Below, piece after piece: positions 25,865 to 35,494 of a stretch of 45,803 bases of DNA. Made by a program: the position numbers and the translations under genes. The notes beneath the pieces were generated by a model. It made no database searches and had not been told where the DNA came from. It was given only the letters and a program-made list of their open reading frames with translations. Within the stretch, counting starts at the first letter, position 1, and every line of letters begins with the position of its first letter. Origin of the DNA: Pirellulaceae bacterium (GTDB lineage Bacteria > Planctomycetota > Planctomycetia > Pirellulales > Pirellulaceae); contig JALOQX010000007.1 in the NCBI GenBank assembly GCA_025459265.1, positions 1 to 45,803 on the forward strand. Reading direction: 5' to 3'.

Positions 25865-26249
25865 GCGCGCGGCGGGCCAGGCATCCTTCGGCGTAGACGA
25901 CGCGTTGGGCGAGTGTGACGCGGAACCCGCGCATGGCCAGCCAGGGCCAGACGCGGATCTCGACGAGTCCGCTGACAGTGTGGCTCCCGGCGGTGAGTGT
26001 GAACGCGAGCTGGGGGGCGATCCGCCACCAGGACGTCTTCTCCGCCACCACGTGGTGGTCGACCAGGACGCGGTCGGTCAGACCGCGTCCGTTGAATTCG
26101 AGGAGGATATCCAGCGGCGACTCGATGACGAGCCGGCGGTAGAGCAGGCCGCGCGCGGCGAGGGTGGCCCGCGCGCCGGGCAGCACCGCCGCGGGCGGAT
26201 CACGCGGGTCGGGGGTCAGCCCGCGCGGGCTGTGGTAGGGATTCGTCAT
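25854..26249 (-). CDS. Hypothetical protein
   Basis: A 131-residue protein of unknown function opening MTNPYHSP, an N-terminus I associate with small planctomycete proteins. It contains a likely beta-rich middle (LVIESPLDILLEFNGRGLTD, VLVDHHVV) and a Trp-containing segment (IRVWPWLAMRGF) that may be an amphipathic or beta element. No signal peptide or clear membrane segment. Its 3' end overlaps the 3' end of the convergent tetraheme gene by 11 bases. There is no good ribosome site, but codon use and the lack of any other gene support it. It lies 33 bases after the YebC gene on the same strand. Confidence 0.6.
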   Translation of the reverse strand: MTNPYHSPRGLTPDPRDPPAAVLPGARATLAARGLLYRRLVIESPLDILLEFNGRGLTDRVLVDHHVVAEKTSWWRIAPQLAFTLTAGSHTVSGLVEIRVWPWLAMRGFRVTLAQRVVYAEGCLARRALSA

Positions 26250-26282
26250 GGGATGGGTGCGGCGGTGGGCCCTGCGCGGAAG

Positions 26283-27041
26283 TCAGCTGCCCGCGGCCTC
26301 GACCTGCGCCAGGACCTGATCGGACACGTTGAAGTTGGCCGAGACGTTCTGCACGTCGTCGTGATCGTCCAGCGCTTCCAGCAGCCGGATGACTTTGCGG
26401 GCGTCGTCCGCCGAGAGTTCCACGGTGTTCTTCGGGATGCGAGTGACTTCCTTTCCTGCCAGCGCGATCCCGGCCTGTTCCAGCGCCTCGCCGACCGCGC
26501 CGTACATGTCGGGATCGCAGGTGACCTCGAAGTTGTCCCCGGCCGGTTTCACGTCGTCGGCGCCGGCTTCCAGCGCGATTTCCATCAGGCTGTCTTCTGC
26601 CACGTTTTGAGCCGGGACCACGAACAGGCCTTTGCGCTCAAACATCCAGGCCACGCAGTTGGTGCCGCCGAGCTTGCCGTTGTGGACGTCGAAGATCTTG
26701 CGGATCTCCGGCGCGGTGCGGTTGCGGTTATCGGTCAGGATGTCGCACAGCACGGCGACGCCGCCCGCGGCGTACCCTTCGTAGAGCACCTCATCGAAGT
26801 TGCCCCCGTCGAGCTCGCCGGTGCCCTTCTTGATCGCGCGTTCGATGGTGTCCTTGGGCATGCTGGCGGCTTTCGCGTCGAGGATCGCCGTCCGCAGGCG
26901 AATGTTGGCGCCGGGATCGCCGCCACCGAGCTTGGCGGCGACAATGATGGCCTTGGAGAGCTTGCTCCAGAGTTTGCCACGTTTGTTGTCGATCAGGGCT
27001 TTCTTGTGTTTGATGCCCGCCCAGTGCGAATGACCTGCCAT
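26283..27041 (-). CDS. YebC/PmpR family protein (TACO1-type)
   Basis: A 252-residue member of the conserved YebC family. It begins MAGHSHWAGIKHKKALID, continues KLWSKLSKAIIVAAKLGGGD and LDAKAASMPKDTIERAIKKG, and has the middle-domain blocks YEGYAAGGVAVLCDILTDNR, NGKLGGTNCVAWMFERKG and the C-terminal LLEALDDHDDVQNVSANFN. Members act as DNA-binding regulators or, in recent work on homologues, help ribosomes through difficult sequences such as proline stretches; which applies here is unknown. The location downstream of the nusA-infB-rbfA cluster is compatible with a translation role. Length and start are standard. Confidence 0.95.
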   Translation of the reverse strand: MAGHSHWAGIKHKKALIDNKRGKLWSKLSKAIIVAAKLGGGDPGANIRLRTAILDAKAASMPKDTIERAIKKGTGELDGGNFDEVLYEGYAAGGVAVLCDILTDNRNRTAPEIRKIFDVHNGKLGGTNCVAWMFERKGLFVVPAQNVAEDSLMEIALEAGADDVKPAGDNFEVTCDPDMYGAVGEALEQAGIALAGKEVTRIPKNTVELSADDARKVIRLLEALDDHDDVQNVSANFNVSDQVLAQVEAAGS

Positions 27042-27145
27042 TGTCGTCTCTTCCAGTTAGTTGGCGAGTTGATTGCCGTGGTCGCCGGGTCCACGCGCGT
27101 CGGCGGTCCGCCGCCGCCGCGTCTCGGCCGGGCCGATCGAGGGGC

Positions 27146-29494
27146 TCAAGGAGCCGGGTGGCGCGCCAGTTTCTCCTGCACCTGGTCGCGTCGCGGCGCA
27201 TCGTCCTGCTGGGTGAAGGCGTCCGCCGCTTTCTGCCAGGTTTCGCGTGCCAAGGCCAATTCGTTCATCTGCAAGTATACGTCCCCCAAGTGATCGAGGA
27301 TCACGCCATCGACGGGCTCGGAGGCGGTGGCGATCTTGAGTTCGGCCAGGGCCTCGGGAAACCGTCCCAGGCGGTACAGGACCCAGCCGAGACTGTCGCG
27401 GTAGGCGACGTTGTCCGGTTCGGCCTGGACCGCCCGCTGCAGCATGTGCAGGGCGCGCTCCAGGTGTTTGCCCTGATCGCCCCAAAGATAGCCGAGGTCA
27501 TTGAAAGCTCCAATGTCCTCAGGGTACTCGTCGAGAATCTGGTGCAGCTGTTCTTCGGCTTCGGCCAACTGTTGCCGCTCGACGTGGATCGCGGACAACA
27601 CGAACCGCATTTCCCGCAGGGCATCCCGGTCGGGATCGGAGTCGTACTGGGCATCGAAGCGTGCGAGAAGCGTCTGGTAGCCGGCCAGCGCCTCATCGAA
27701 CCGGCGGGCCTGGTAGAGCACCCACGGTTCGCGGGCCAGCATGCGTGGCGAGTTGGGTTCGAGCTGGGCGGCCGCGCGCGCGGCCGCCAGCGCCCGCTCG
27801 TAGTCCTTGGCCATGGCCCATGCGCCGGCCAGGACGAACTGCAGCTCAGCCACGCGGTCGGGCAGCCATTTTTCGCGCACGACGGTCTCGAGCACTCCCG
27901 CAGCTCGCGCCGCCTCCCGTTCCTCCAATAGCTGGAGCCCGAGATTGACCGCGAACGACCCGGTCATGCGGGTGGGCTCCGCCACCGCCTGGCGGAACAG
28001 TTCTTCGGCGCGGGCCCCGTCCCCGGCACGAGCCTGAAGCAGCGCCGCGGCCATGCGCATGCGGGCGGTCCGCTCCGGCTCGCGACCCGCGTCATCCGAG
28101 ACGAGGACCGTCAGTTGTTCCAGCAGTTCGCGGTCCTCCCACAGCGGCGCGATGACCGTCTGCAGCGACGCCAGGGAGCCGGTCTGCCCGACGACGTCGG
28201 CCAGTTCCTGGAGGAGCGGCTCGAGCCGCCGCTGGTGCAGCAGAATCGCGGCCAGACCCTGATACGCGTCGGCCGTCGCTTCCAGCTTGAGCAGTTTTCG
28301 GTACTGCGCCTCAGCCTCCTCCCATTGCTCCGCTGCGCGCAAGCGATCCGCCAGGAAGTAGCTCAGGTACAGATTCTGCGCGTCCTGGGCCGCCAGCGTG
28401 CGCAGCCGGTCGAGCAGCTGCGGGCTCGGCGGCCGCGTCGCCTGGTCGCCGGCCGCTGGCGCGCTTTCCGTGGCGGGCGGTCCGTCGAGGAGTTCTTCGA
28501 GCAGTTGATAGGGGAGCATGCGGGCGGTGGTGATCTTGGAGTCAAAGTACGCGTCCAGGTGCCGCAGCGCATCGCCGGGCTGGCCACGCCGCTGGGCGAG
28601 CACGGCCAGCCGGTATCCGAGCAGCCCGGTGCTGGGCTTCGCCTCGTCGGCGCGACGATACATGGCCTCGGCCTCGTCGAGTCGGTTGGCCCGCAGAAAG
28701 CTCTCCCCCAGCAGCGCGTAGGTGGCGTCGGGATTGCGCAGCAGGCGGGCCCGCTGCTCTGCCGCCAGCGGCACGTCCCCCTGACCCAGCAGGGCATCGC
28801 GGACGACGGCCAGCGCGCCGGCCGCTTCGTCGAAATGGCCGCCCAGCAGGGCGAGGCGGCCGAGTTCGAACTGCACGGCCACGTCGCGGGCACGCTCCCC
28901 TTGGGCGGCCAGACGGCGGAAGAGCTGTAGCGCCCGGTCCGACTGGTCCTGTTCCACCAGCACGGCAGCCACCCGTTCCAGCAGCTCCGGGGGCACGTCC
29001 TGTTGTTCCGCCGCCAGGATCGCGTAGCGCGCCGCCTCGCCGCTGCGATTGAGTGCCAGGGCGAGCGGGAAGATGTCCTCCACGATCGAGACCAGTGCCG
29101 GGTCGTGCTGCCACGCCCGCTGCATGCAGCGGAGGGCTTCGGCCAGCAATGCCCGCTGTTCCTCGCCTTCGGCCTGGCTGGCCCGCTGCAGCAGCATCCG
29201 GCCGTGCGTGTACCGCGCGACGGCGTCGGCATGGGCCCGCTGCGGGTCAGTCAGGGCCTTGTCATACGGGATCACCTCCGGCGGGTCATCCAGGACCTGC
29301 GGCTGCCGGAGTGCGGACGGTGCCGCGGTGCACACGGCGGTTCCCAGTGCGACGACCAGCAGCGCGACGGCGGCAGCCCACCGCGCGTGCCGCGGCTGGG
29401 CCGCGATCGCCGCGCGGCCCGCGGAATGCGCACGGTGTGGAGCAAGGTCACGCGAGACGCGGACTGTGCACGGCGTTACGAGGGTAGCAGCCAT
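27146..29494 (-). CDS. Large exported/membrane-anchored TPR-repeat protein
   Basis: A 782-residue protein with an N-terminal hydrophobic segment (WAAAVALLVVALGTAVCTA, about residues 40-58) after a basic leader, so exported or membrane-anchored. The rest is built of tetratricopeptide-like helical pairs throughout (GESFLRANRLDEAEAMYRRA, LAVLAQRRGQPGDALRHLDA, FNDLGYLWGDQGKHLERALH, SLGWVLYRLGRFPEALAELK). No enzymatic motif. ATG at 29494 has GGAG about 8 bases upstream; the apparent upstream extension to 30145 is antisense-frame noise overlapping the next gene. It follows the Nth-like gene by 121 bases and precedes yebC by 104. It is probably a scaffold for envelope complexes. Confidence 0.85.
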   Translation of the reverse strand: MAATLVTPCTVRVSRDLAPHRAHSAGRAAIAAQPRHARWAAAVALLVVALGTAVCTAAPSALRQPQVLDDPPEVIPYDKALTDPQRAHADAVARYTHGRMLLQRASQAEGEEQRALLAEALRCMQRAWQHDPALVSIVEDIFPLALALNRSGEAARYAILAAEQQDVPPELLERVAAVLVEQDQSDRALQLFRRLAAQGERARDVAVQFELGRLALLGGHFDEAAGALAVVRDALLGQGDVPLAAEQRARLLRNPDATYALLGESFLRANRLDEAEAMYRRADEAKPSTGLLGYRLAVLAQRRGQPGDALRHLDAYFDSKITTARMLPYQLLEELLDGPPATESAPAAGDQATRPPSPQLLDRLRTLAAQDAQNLYLSYFLADRLRAAEQWEEAEAQYRKLLKLEATADAYQGLAAILLHQRRLEPLLQELADVVGQTGSLASLQTVIAPLWEDRELLEQLTVLVSDDAGREPERTARMRMAAALLQARAGDGARAEELFRQAVAEPTRMTGSFAVNLGLQLLEEREAARAAGVLETVVREKWLPDRVAELQFVLAGAWAMAKDYERALAAARAAAQLEPNSPRMLAREPWVLYQARRFDEALAGYQTLLARFDAQYDSDPDRDALREMRFVLSAIHVERQQLAEAEEQLHQILDEYPEDIGAFNDLGYLWGDQGKHLERALHMLQRAVQAEPDNVAYRDSLGWVLYRLGRFPEALAELKIATASEPVDGVILDHLGDVYLQMNELALARETWQKAADAFTQQDDAPRRDQVQEKLARHPAP

Positions 29495-29615
29495 ACGCTT
29501 TCTCCGTCCGGGACGCGATCCTGGTTCAGACGCACCCACCCCGCGTGGTGAACGCTGCGCGGCCCGCGCCGGGCGGGGGCGCGGCAGCAGCGCGCCGCCC
29601 GTGCCGCCGCGCGGG

Positions 29616-30575
29616 TCAGCGGGGTTTGTGTTTGGCGAGTCGCTTGCTGGGCGCCTTCGGGGCCTGTTCCGCGCCCGGTGACTGGGACGCACTCGCCTTC
29701 CCCGCGGTCTTCTTGGTCGCACCTTTGTCTTTGTCCCGGCCGCGGTCTTTGTCCTGCTCCTTTTGCTTGTCCTTATCCGGATCCGGAGTTTTCGCTTTAC
29801 GTTCACGCGCGCCGACGCTGGCAGCAGTCGGCGCGGTGGTCGGAGCCGTGGCGGGGCCCGTCTCCGACGGCTCGGCCCCGTCGGTCGCTTTGCGGACGCT
29901 ACGCTTGGGAAGGCGGTCCTTGGCGTCCGGCGCGATCTCGAGCAGAATCGAGCGGACGCGGGGTGAATGCGGGGACGCGGCGTAGTCGATTCCGAGTTGG
30001 TGCAGGAGCGAGAAGAACTCCGTGCCCTTGCTCTTGGGAATCGCCCGTTCCATGCCCGGCACTTTCCCGTGCTCGGCCTCGTCGTCGCTGATGACCCCCA
30101 GCACACGCAGCACTTCCCGCGTCTCGTGACTGACGGGGATCGCATGTCCGCTCAGCCCGTTCTGGGTGACGAATGCCAGGCTGAAATCCGACACGCCCGG
30201 CAGTTTTTCCAGCTGTTTGACGGACTTCCCGATGTTTTCCTTTTTCAGATTCTCCAGATCGAACGAGTAATACGCCTCAAACACCGACTGCAGCGTGCGT
30301 TTGATCCGGGAGGCGGCCTCGGAGGCCTTGGGCAGGCACGACAGCACCTCGGCCAGTTCCGAGATGGTGGTGACGCGTACTTCATTCCAGTCGTAATACG
30401 CCTGTTGCAGGTGGGCGAAGGCGTCATCGGCCGCTTCGGGCGTGGCCGACTGCAGGCAGCAGGCGTACAGCAGATGTTCCAGCAGCGGGCGATCGGCGAC
30501 CGTGGCAGGCTTGTAGTGTTTCTTCAGGACCTTATGGGCCTTGGCGATTTTGCCGGCGCGATTCGGAGTACTCAT
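29616..30575 (-). CDS. HhH-GPD (endonuclease III-like) protein lacking catalytic and Fe-S residues
   Basis: A 319-residue protein. Residues ~25-220 follow the endonuclease III helical fold, including the helix-hairpin-helix [12 protein letters not shown] (125-136) and the segment [15 protein letters not shown] (146-160). Compared with E. coli Nth the catalytic Lys (GRKTA) corresponds to Phe131, the catalytic Asp (VDTH) to Ser149, and the four Fe-S Cys near the C-terminus have no counterparts. The last ~100 residues are a highly charged Lys/Asp/Ala tail ([16 protein letters not shown]), probably disordered. It is likely non-catalytic and may bind nucleic acid or ribosomes. ATG overlaps the rbfA stop by 4 bases (ATGA), so it is translationally coupled to a ribosome-biogenesis gene. 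Confidence 0.8.
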   Translation of the reverse strand: MSTPNRAGKIAKAHKVLKKHYKPATVADRPLLEHLLYACCLQSATPEAADDAFAHLQQAYYDWNEVRVTTISELAEVLSCLPKASEAASRIKRTLQSVFEAYYSFDLENLKKENIGKSVKQLEKLPGVSDFSLAFVTQNGLSGHAIPVSHETREVLRVLGVISDDEAEHGKVPGMERAIPKSKGTEFFSLLHQLGIDYAASPHSPRVRSILLEIAPDAKDRLPKRSVRKATDGAEPSETGPATAPTTAPTAASVGARERKAKTPDPDKDKQKEQDKDRGRDKDKGATKKTAGKASASQSPGAEQAPKAPSKRLAKHKPR

Positions 30576-31003
30576 AGGGCCTTCCGCATGTCATCGGGTT
30601 CGGCGGGTGGTTCGAGTTCGGGGGGATCCGCACTCTCTGCGGACCCGTCGGTCACCGCGGGGCGCGGCAGCACTTCGCTGAGGATCCGACTGACTTCGAG
30701 GGAGTGCTTGACGCCGCGGTCGAGCACGAAGCGGAGTCGCGGGGTGTAGCGCGTATCGATCCGCTGCGCGATCTTCTGCTGCAGGAACCCCGCCGCATGT
30801 TGGAGCCCATGGAGTGACAGCTGCTGCTTCGCCTGATCGCCCATCACGGACACGTGGACCTTGGCCTCCCGCATGTCCGGCGACACTTCCACGCGTGTCA
30901 CGGTGACGTCGGCGATTCGGGGGTCGCGCAATTCCGTGAGAATGGTCGTGCTGACCACCTCCCGAATTGCCTCCGCAGCTTTGAGCACACGTCGTGACGT
31001 CAT
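30572..31003 (-). CDS. rbfA: 30S ribosome-binding factor A
   Basis: A KH-type protein that binds the 30S subunit and helps 16S rRNA 5' maturation. The 143-residue product starts [20 protein letters not shown], has [48 protein letters not shown] and [12 protein letters not shown], in family order, then an acidic Pro/Glu-rich tail. ATG at 31003 matches the family start, though no ribosome site is clear; an in-frame GTG at 31048 would add 15 residues. It lies 75 bases after infB and overlaps the Nth-like gene by four bases. Confidence 0.93.
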   Translation of the reverse strand: MTSRRVLKAAEAIREVVSTTILTELRDPRIADVTVTRVEVSPDMREAKVHVSVMGDQAKQQLSLHGLQHAAGFLQQKIAQRIDTRYTPRLRFVLDRGVKHSLEVSRILSEVLPRPAVTDGSAESADPPELEPPAEPDDMRKAL

Positions 31004-31078
31004 GGGCAGGATCGTCGGGGACGCACCGCAACTCGCCGCGCCAGACACCGATCTGGCCGCAGGTCCGGCGCGGGCCGG

Positions 31079-33976
31079 TTACAGCGTTCTGGCGAACTCC
31101 TCGATCTTGTACGCTTCCAGTACGTCGTCCTTCTTCACGTCGTTGAACCCGGACAACTTGATGCCGCACTCCAGACCGCGAGAGACTTCCTTGACGTCAT
31201 CCTTTTCGCGGCGCAGCGATTCCAGCGGATAATCGCCGATCGTGCGGCCGTCCCGGTTCACGCGAATCCGGCAGCCCCGTTCGATCGAACCGCGCACGAC
31301 GTAGCAGCCGGCGATGGCCCCCACGCGGCTGATCGCAAAGACCTGCTTGACCAGGGCCTGTCCCAGTTCCACCACGCGCTCTTCGGGTTTCAGCTTGCCT
31401 TCCAGCAGCGCGCGGATGTCGTCGGTGACCTTGTAGATCACGTCGTACCGGCGGATCTCCACCTGCCGCTCTTCGGACAGTGCCCGGGCCGCCTCGTCGG
31501 GAATTACGTTGAACCCGATGATGACCGCTTGCGAGGCGTGGGCCAGCGTGACGTCGGCCACGGTGATGCCGCCCACGGACGCCTGCAGGATCTTGACCTG
31601 CACTTCGGGATGCTCGAGTTTGCTCAGCTCCTTCTGGATGGCTTCAATCGACCCGCGGACATCCGCCCGGATGATCAGGTTCAGCACCACGCGCTCCGTG
31701 CCCTCCGCCAGACGTCCCGCGGCCAGCCGGCGCTGGAACTCGTCGAACGAGACCTTGATGGACACGCCGGCGAGCGAGCGTTGTCGCGATTGGGCGTGCC
31801 GCTGATCCGCGATACTGCGCGCCTGGGCAATGTCGGGGAGCACGTAGAAGGGATCGCCCGCTTGCGGCGCGGCGTCGAAGCCGGTGACGTTCACGGGCGT
31901 GGACGGGCCGGCCGACTGGAGCTTGACGGTCCGCTGGAGGGTGTCGTACATGGCCTTCACCCGGCCGAAGGCGGAGCCGCACAGCACGACGTCGCCGACG
32001 CGCAGGGTGCCCTGCTGGACGATCAGTTTGGCAATCACGCCCCGCGCACCTTCCTGTTCGGCCTCCAGGCACGTGCCGATCGCGGGACGATCGGGATTGG
32101 CCTGGTATTCGTTGAGATCGGCGACGGTGAGGATCGTTTCCAGCAGTTCGTCCATACCCTGCCCGGTCACGGCGCTGGTGGGGACCACTTCCGTTTCACC
32201 ACCCCACTGGCTGGGCGTCAGCCCGTACTCGGTCATCTGGGTCATGATGCGATTGGGGTCGACGCCGGGCAGGTCGATTTTGTTGAGCGCCACGACGATG
32301 GGGACGCCGGCCGCTTTGGCGTGGCTGATCGCTTCTTCCGTTTGCGGCATGATGCCGTCGTCGGCGGCCACCACCAGGACGGCGATATCGGTGACGTGGG
32401 CCCCCCGCGCGCGCATCTCGGTGAAGGCTTCGTGACCGGGCGTGTCCACGAATGCGATGGCACGGTTCCCCTTCTTGATCTGGTACGCGCGGATGTGCTG
32501 GGTGATGCCGCCCGCTTCTCCGGCGACCACGTTGGTGCCGATGAGGTAGTCGAGCAGCGAGGTCTTGCCGTGATCGACATGGCCCAGGAAGGTGACGACG
32601 GGTGGTCGAGGCTGCAGGTCCTCCGGTGCGTCGTCCGCGTCGCGGAGTTTGGCGATGACTTCATCCTCCAGCGTCGCGTGTGCCTTGAGTTCCAGATCCA
32701 CGCCGAGCTCGGCGGCGAGCATTTCGACGTATTCGTTCTCGATGACCGAATTGATGGTCAGCATCAGGCCCATGCCCATGAGCGCTTTCTGGACCTGCAT
32801 GGCGCTGACGCCGGCGGTCTCCGAGAAACTACGGACGGTGCAGGGGAGTTCCAGGGCGACCTTTCCTTTCCGGGGCGCGGCGGTGTTCGTGCCTTTGTGG
32901 ATGAGCGTTTTGCGTCTGCGCGGCGCTGGGGCTTCCCCTTCGCGGGGGTTGACCAGCGTGGTGGACTTGACTTTGCGCGTGGCGCGGCGTGCCTTGCGAT
33001 CGGCGCGGGCGCTGGCCATCCCGGCCATGCCCGCATCGGGTGTTTCGTCGGGCCGGGCGACACGTCGTCCGCTGGCGGCACGACGGACGGCTGCTTCCGG
33101 GGATTCTTCTTCGAACACTTCGGGCGCCGGGGCGCGTTTCGTTTCCTTCTTGGGCTTGCGTTCGGCCAGGTGTTCCAGCGGGGGCCGCCGCTGGCCTTTG
33201 CGGTGCGTCAGCGCTTCTTTGGGCAGCCGGATTTCCGGCTTCTGGGTTTTGGGTTCCGTGGGCTTGGCGGTGGCCGAGGGTTGTTTGGCCTCGGGCATGG
33301 GGGCTGGGGCGACATTGATCACCGGGGCACGGCGTTTCGGTCGCCGTTCACCAGCGTCCGCCCGCCGTTTGGGACCGCCGATGATCTTGATCCCGCTCGC
33401 TTCCGCCCGCTCGGGCGTCCGCAGGAAGGCCGGCTCGCGTTCGGGCGCGTCCAGCCCGGGCGGCGGCGTGGCGGTGCTCGCGGCCGCGATGGACGGCACG
33501 GAGGGTTCGTCCGGTGCCAGTTCGACCGCGTCCGGTCCTGGCGTGGTCGGCGCGGGAGCGGTCGGCGCGGGGGTCGGTTCGGTGGGCGGCGCGGGCTTGA
33601 GCGCGGCCGGCCGGCGCGTGCCGATCACTTTGATCTTGCCGGCGGTACCGCTCGGCGCGATGTAATCGTCTCGGGAGATGGGTGCAGGTGGCGTGAGGGT
33701 CGGGCCGGTGGCGGCCCCGCGGCGCGATGACAGGAGTCCGGTGCTGCGTCCCACCTGCAGGCCGACGCGGGGCCGCGCCTCGGTCACGGCGCCACCGCCG
33801 GCACCGGCCGCGGGGCTGGGGCCAGCCATGAACGCCTTCAATTTGACCACTTCCTCATCGGTGAGGCTCGCCAGCGCGGACCCTTTGCCGGTAATACCCG
33901 CCTTCGTGCAGATATCCACCAAGTCCTTGCTGTCGATTTGCAGGTCTTTGGCTAACGCGTAAATGCGAATGGGCAC
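31079..33976 (-). CDS. infB: Translation initiation factor IF-2
   Basis: A GTPase that brings initiator tRNA to the 30S subunit. The 965-residue protein has an N-terminal IF2_N motif (RIYALAKDLQIDSKDLVDI), a long Pro/Ala/Lys-rich spacer (about 50-370), a second IF2_N-like segment (SFSETAGVSAMQVQKALMG), then the GTPase domain with GHVDHGKT from Gly465, DTPGHE and NKID, followed by the beta-barrel and C-terminal domains (AGCYVVRGSIERGCRIRV). The start is GTG, preceded by a strong AGGAGGG. Between nusA and rbfA as in many bacteria. Confidence 0.97.
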   Translation of the reverse strand: MPIRIYALAKDLQIDSKDLVDICTKAGITGKGSALASLTDEEVVKLKAFMAGPSPAAGAGGGAVTEARPRVGLQVGRSTGLLSSRRGAATGPTLTPPAPISRDDYIAPSGTAGKIKVIGTRRPAALKPAPPTEPTPAPTAPAPTTPGPDAVELAPDEPSVPSIAAASTATPPPGLDAPEREPAFLRTPERAEASGIKIIGGPKRRADAGERRPKRRAPVINVAPAPMPEAKQPSATAKPTEPKTQKPEIRLPKEALTHRKGQRRPPLEHLAERKPKKETKRAPAPEVFEEESPEAAVRRAASGRRVARPDETPDAGMAGMASARADRKARRATRKVKSTTLVNPREGEAPAPRRRKTLIHKGTNTAAPRKGKVALELPCTVRSFSETAGVSAMQVQKALMGMGLMLTINSVIENEYVEMLAAELGVDLELKAHATLEDEVIAKLRDADDAPEDLQPRPPVVTFLGHVDHGKTSLLDYLIGTNVVAGEAGGITQHIRAYQIKKGNRAIAFVDTPGHEAFTEMRARGAHVTDIAVLVVAADDGIMPQTEEAISHAKAAGVPIVVALNKIDLPGVDPNRIMTQMTEYGLTPSQWGGETEVVPTSAVTGQGMDELLETILTVADLNEYQANPDRPAIGTCLEAEQEGARGVIAKLIVQQGTLRVGDVVLCGSAFGRVKAMYDTLQRTVKLQSAGPSTPVNVTGFDAAPQAGDPFYVLPDIAQARSIADQRHAQSRQRSLAGVSIKVSFDEFQRRLAAGRLAEGTERVVLNLIIRADVRGSIEAIQKELSKLEHPEVQVKILQASVGGITVADVTLAHASQAVIIGFNVIPDEAARALSEERQVEIRRYDVIYKVTDDIRALLEGKLKPEERVVELGQALVKQVFAISRVGAIAGCYVVRGSIERGCRIRVNRDGRTIGDYPLESLRREKDDVKEVSRGLECGIKLSGFNDVKKDDVLEAYKIEEFARTL

Positions 33977-34136
33977 AAGCGCCCTCCTGTACTGGGCAAG
34001 CGATCCGGCGTCGCATCCCTGGGCGGGACCGCTTGCACAACCACTGTAACCACCTTAATTCATGTCCGCGATCTCCTATATAGAGCGGCATGCTCGGCCT
34101 CGCGCTGCGCTCCCGCCGCTCGGCGCAGGATCCGCT

Positions 34137-35480
34137 TCAACCGTCCCCCCCTGCCTCGTGCGCATCGGCCGACTCCACTTCGGCTGTTTCGGTGGCCGCC
34201 TGGTCGGGCGTTTCGGCGGCCGGTGCTGCGGGCTCGACAGCGTCCTGCGCGGGGGCGACCGCGAGACCAGCGTCGCCGTCGTCCTCCACTTGCTGTTCCC
34301 GCTGCCGCCGCCGCTCGACTGCCGCTGCCTGCTCCGCCTGTTCGGCGAGTTCCTCGGCCTGCTCGACAATGCGCTCCACCTGTTCGGCAGTCAGGCCCCC
34401 CATTTCCATCAGGGCATCCGGCTCGATCACCGACAGATCATCGTAAGACAAATAACCCTGTTCCACCAGGGCTTGCGCCAGCTCCTCCGTCACGCCCTCC
34501 AGGGTGCTGAAGCCGTGCACGGCCCGCTCGATTTGCTCCTCCAGCTCCTCAGCCGTCATGATCTCAATATCCCAGCCGCAGAGCTTGCTGGCCAACCGCA
34601 CGTTCTGGCCGCGGCGTCCGATGGCCAGCGACAGCTGGTCTTCCCGCACCAGGACGATGGCCCGGCCGATCATGTCGCACAACAGCACCTGATCGACTTC
34701 GGCCGGCTGCAGGGCGTTGGGAATGAGGACTTCCGGGTCGTCGCTCCACCGCACGATATCGATCCGCTCGCCAGCCAGTTCGTCCACGATGTTCTTGATC
34801 CGGTTGCCGCGGACGCCGACGCATGCACCGACGCAGTCGACGCGCTGATCCATGCTGCTGACGGCCACTTTGCTCCGGTATCCCGGTTCGCGCGCCATGG
34901 CGTTGAGCGTGATCACGCCCTCGGCAATCTCGGGAATTTCCTGTTCGAATAAGCGCTGCACGAGCTGCGGCCGGGTGCGACTCAATACGACTTTGACCCG
35001 GCTGCCCTGCGGCTTGACTTCGAAGATCACCGCGCGAATGCGTTCGTTCGGATGATGGGATTCGCCGGGAATCTGTTCGCTGCGCGGCAGGATCGCTTCC
35101 ACGCTTCCCAAGGTCACGGTGGCGGCGCCTCCTTCGGCGCGCTGAATCACACCTGACACGAGATGTCCGATCTGGTCCTGGTATTCCTCGATCAGCGCGT
35201 CGCGTTCCGCTTCGCGGATCTTCTGGATAATTACCTGTTTGGCGGTCTGCGCCCCGATCCGCCCGATCATCTCTTCGGGGTCCAAAGCCACGCCGTTGCA
35301 GCTGGCGTCGATCGCTCCGTTCTCGCGCGCAATCCGGACAACGATCTCCGACTCCTCGCCGTACTGGCGCTTGGCGGCCGTGACCAACGCGGCCTCGATC
35401 GCCTGGAAGACGATTTCCGAGTCAATGTTCTTGTCGCGGTGCAGCGAGTCGACGATGCGCAACAACTCAGATGGATTCAT
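34137..35480 (-). CDS. nusA: Transcription termination/antitermination factor NusA
   Basis: Binds RNA polymerase and modulates pausing, termination and antitermination. The 447-residue protein has the N-terminal polymerase-binding domain ([20 protein letters not shown]), an S1 domain ([20 protein letters not shown]), two KH domains ([20 protein letters not shown] and [20 protein letters not shown]), then a helix-hairpin-helix-like acidic segment ([20 protein letters not shown]) and a Glu/Ala-rich tail. Start at 35480 is chosen because MNPSELL matches the family and AGG precedes it; the longer frame to 35672 is not supported. No rimP precedes it; instead an ABC ATPase gene ends 14 bases upstream. 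Confidence 0.96.
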   Translation of the reverse strand: MNPSELLRIVDSLHRDKNIDSEIVFQAIEAALVTAAKRQYGEESEIVVRIARENGAIDASCNGVALDPEEMIGRIGAQTAKQVIIQKIREAERDALIEEYQDQIGHLVSGVIQRAEGGAATVTLGSVEAILPRSEQIPGESHHPNERIRAVIFEVKPQGSRVKVVLSRTRPQLVQRLFEQEIPEIAEGVITLNAMAREPGYRSKVAVSSMDQRVDCVGACVGVRGNRIKNIVDELAGERIDIVRWSDDPEVLIPNALQPAEVDQVLLCDMIGRAIVLVREDQLSLAIGRRGQNVRLASKLCGWDIEIMTAEELEEQIERAVHGFSTLEGVTEELAQALVEQGYLSYDDLSVIEPDALMEMGGLTAEQVERIVEQAEELAEQAEQAAAVERRRQREQQVEDDGDAGLAVAPAQDAVEPAAPAAETPDQAATETAEVESADAHEAGGDG

Positions 35481-35494
35481 GGTGACCTGGTTTT

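Noticed and set aside
29495-30145. N-terminal extension of the large TPR protein to 999 residues
   Set aside because: The extra frame overlaps the Nth-like gene on the same strand in another frame; a start with ribosome site lies at 29494.
31529-33730. 733-codon plus-strand ORF across infB
   Set aside because: Antisense to the IF-2 gene with no recognisable domain.
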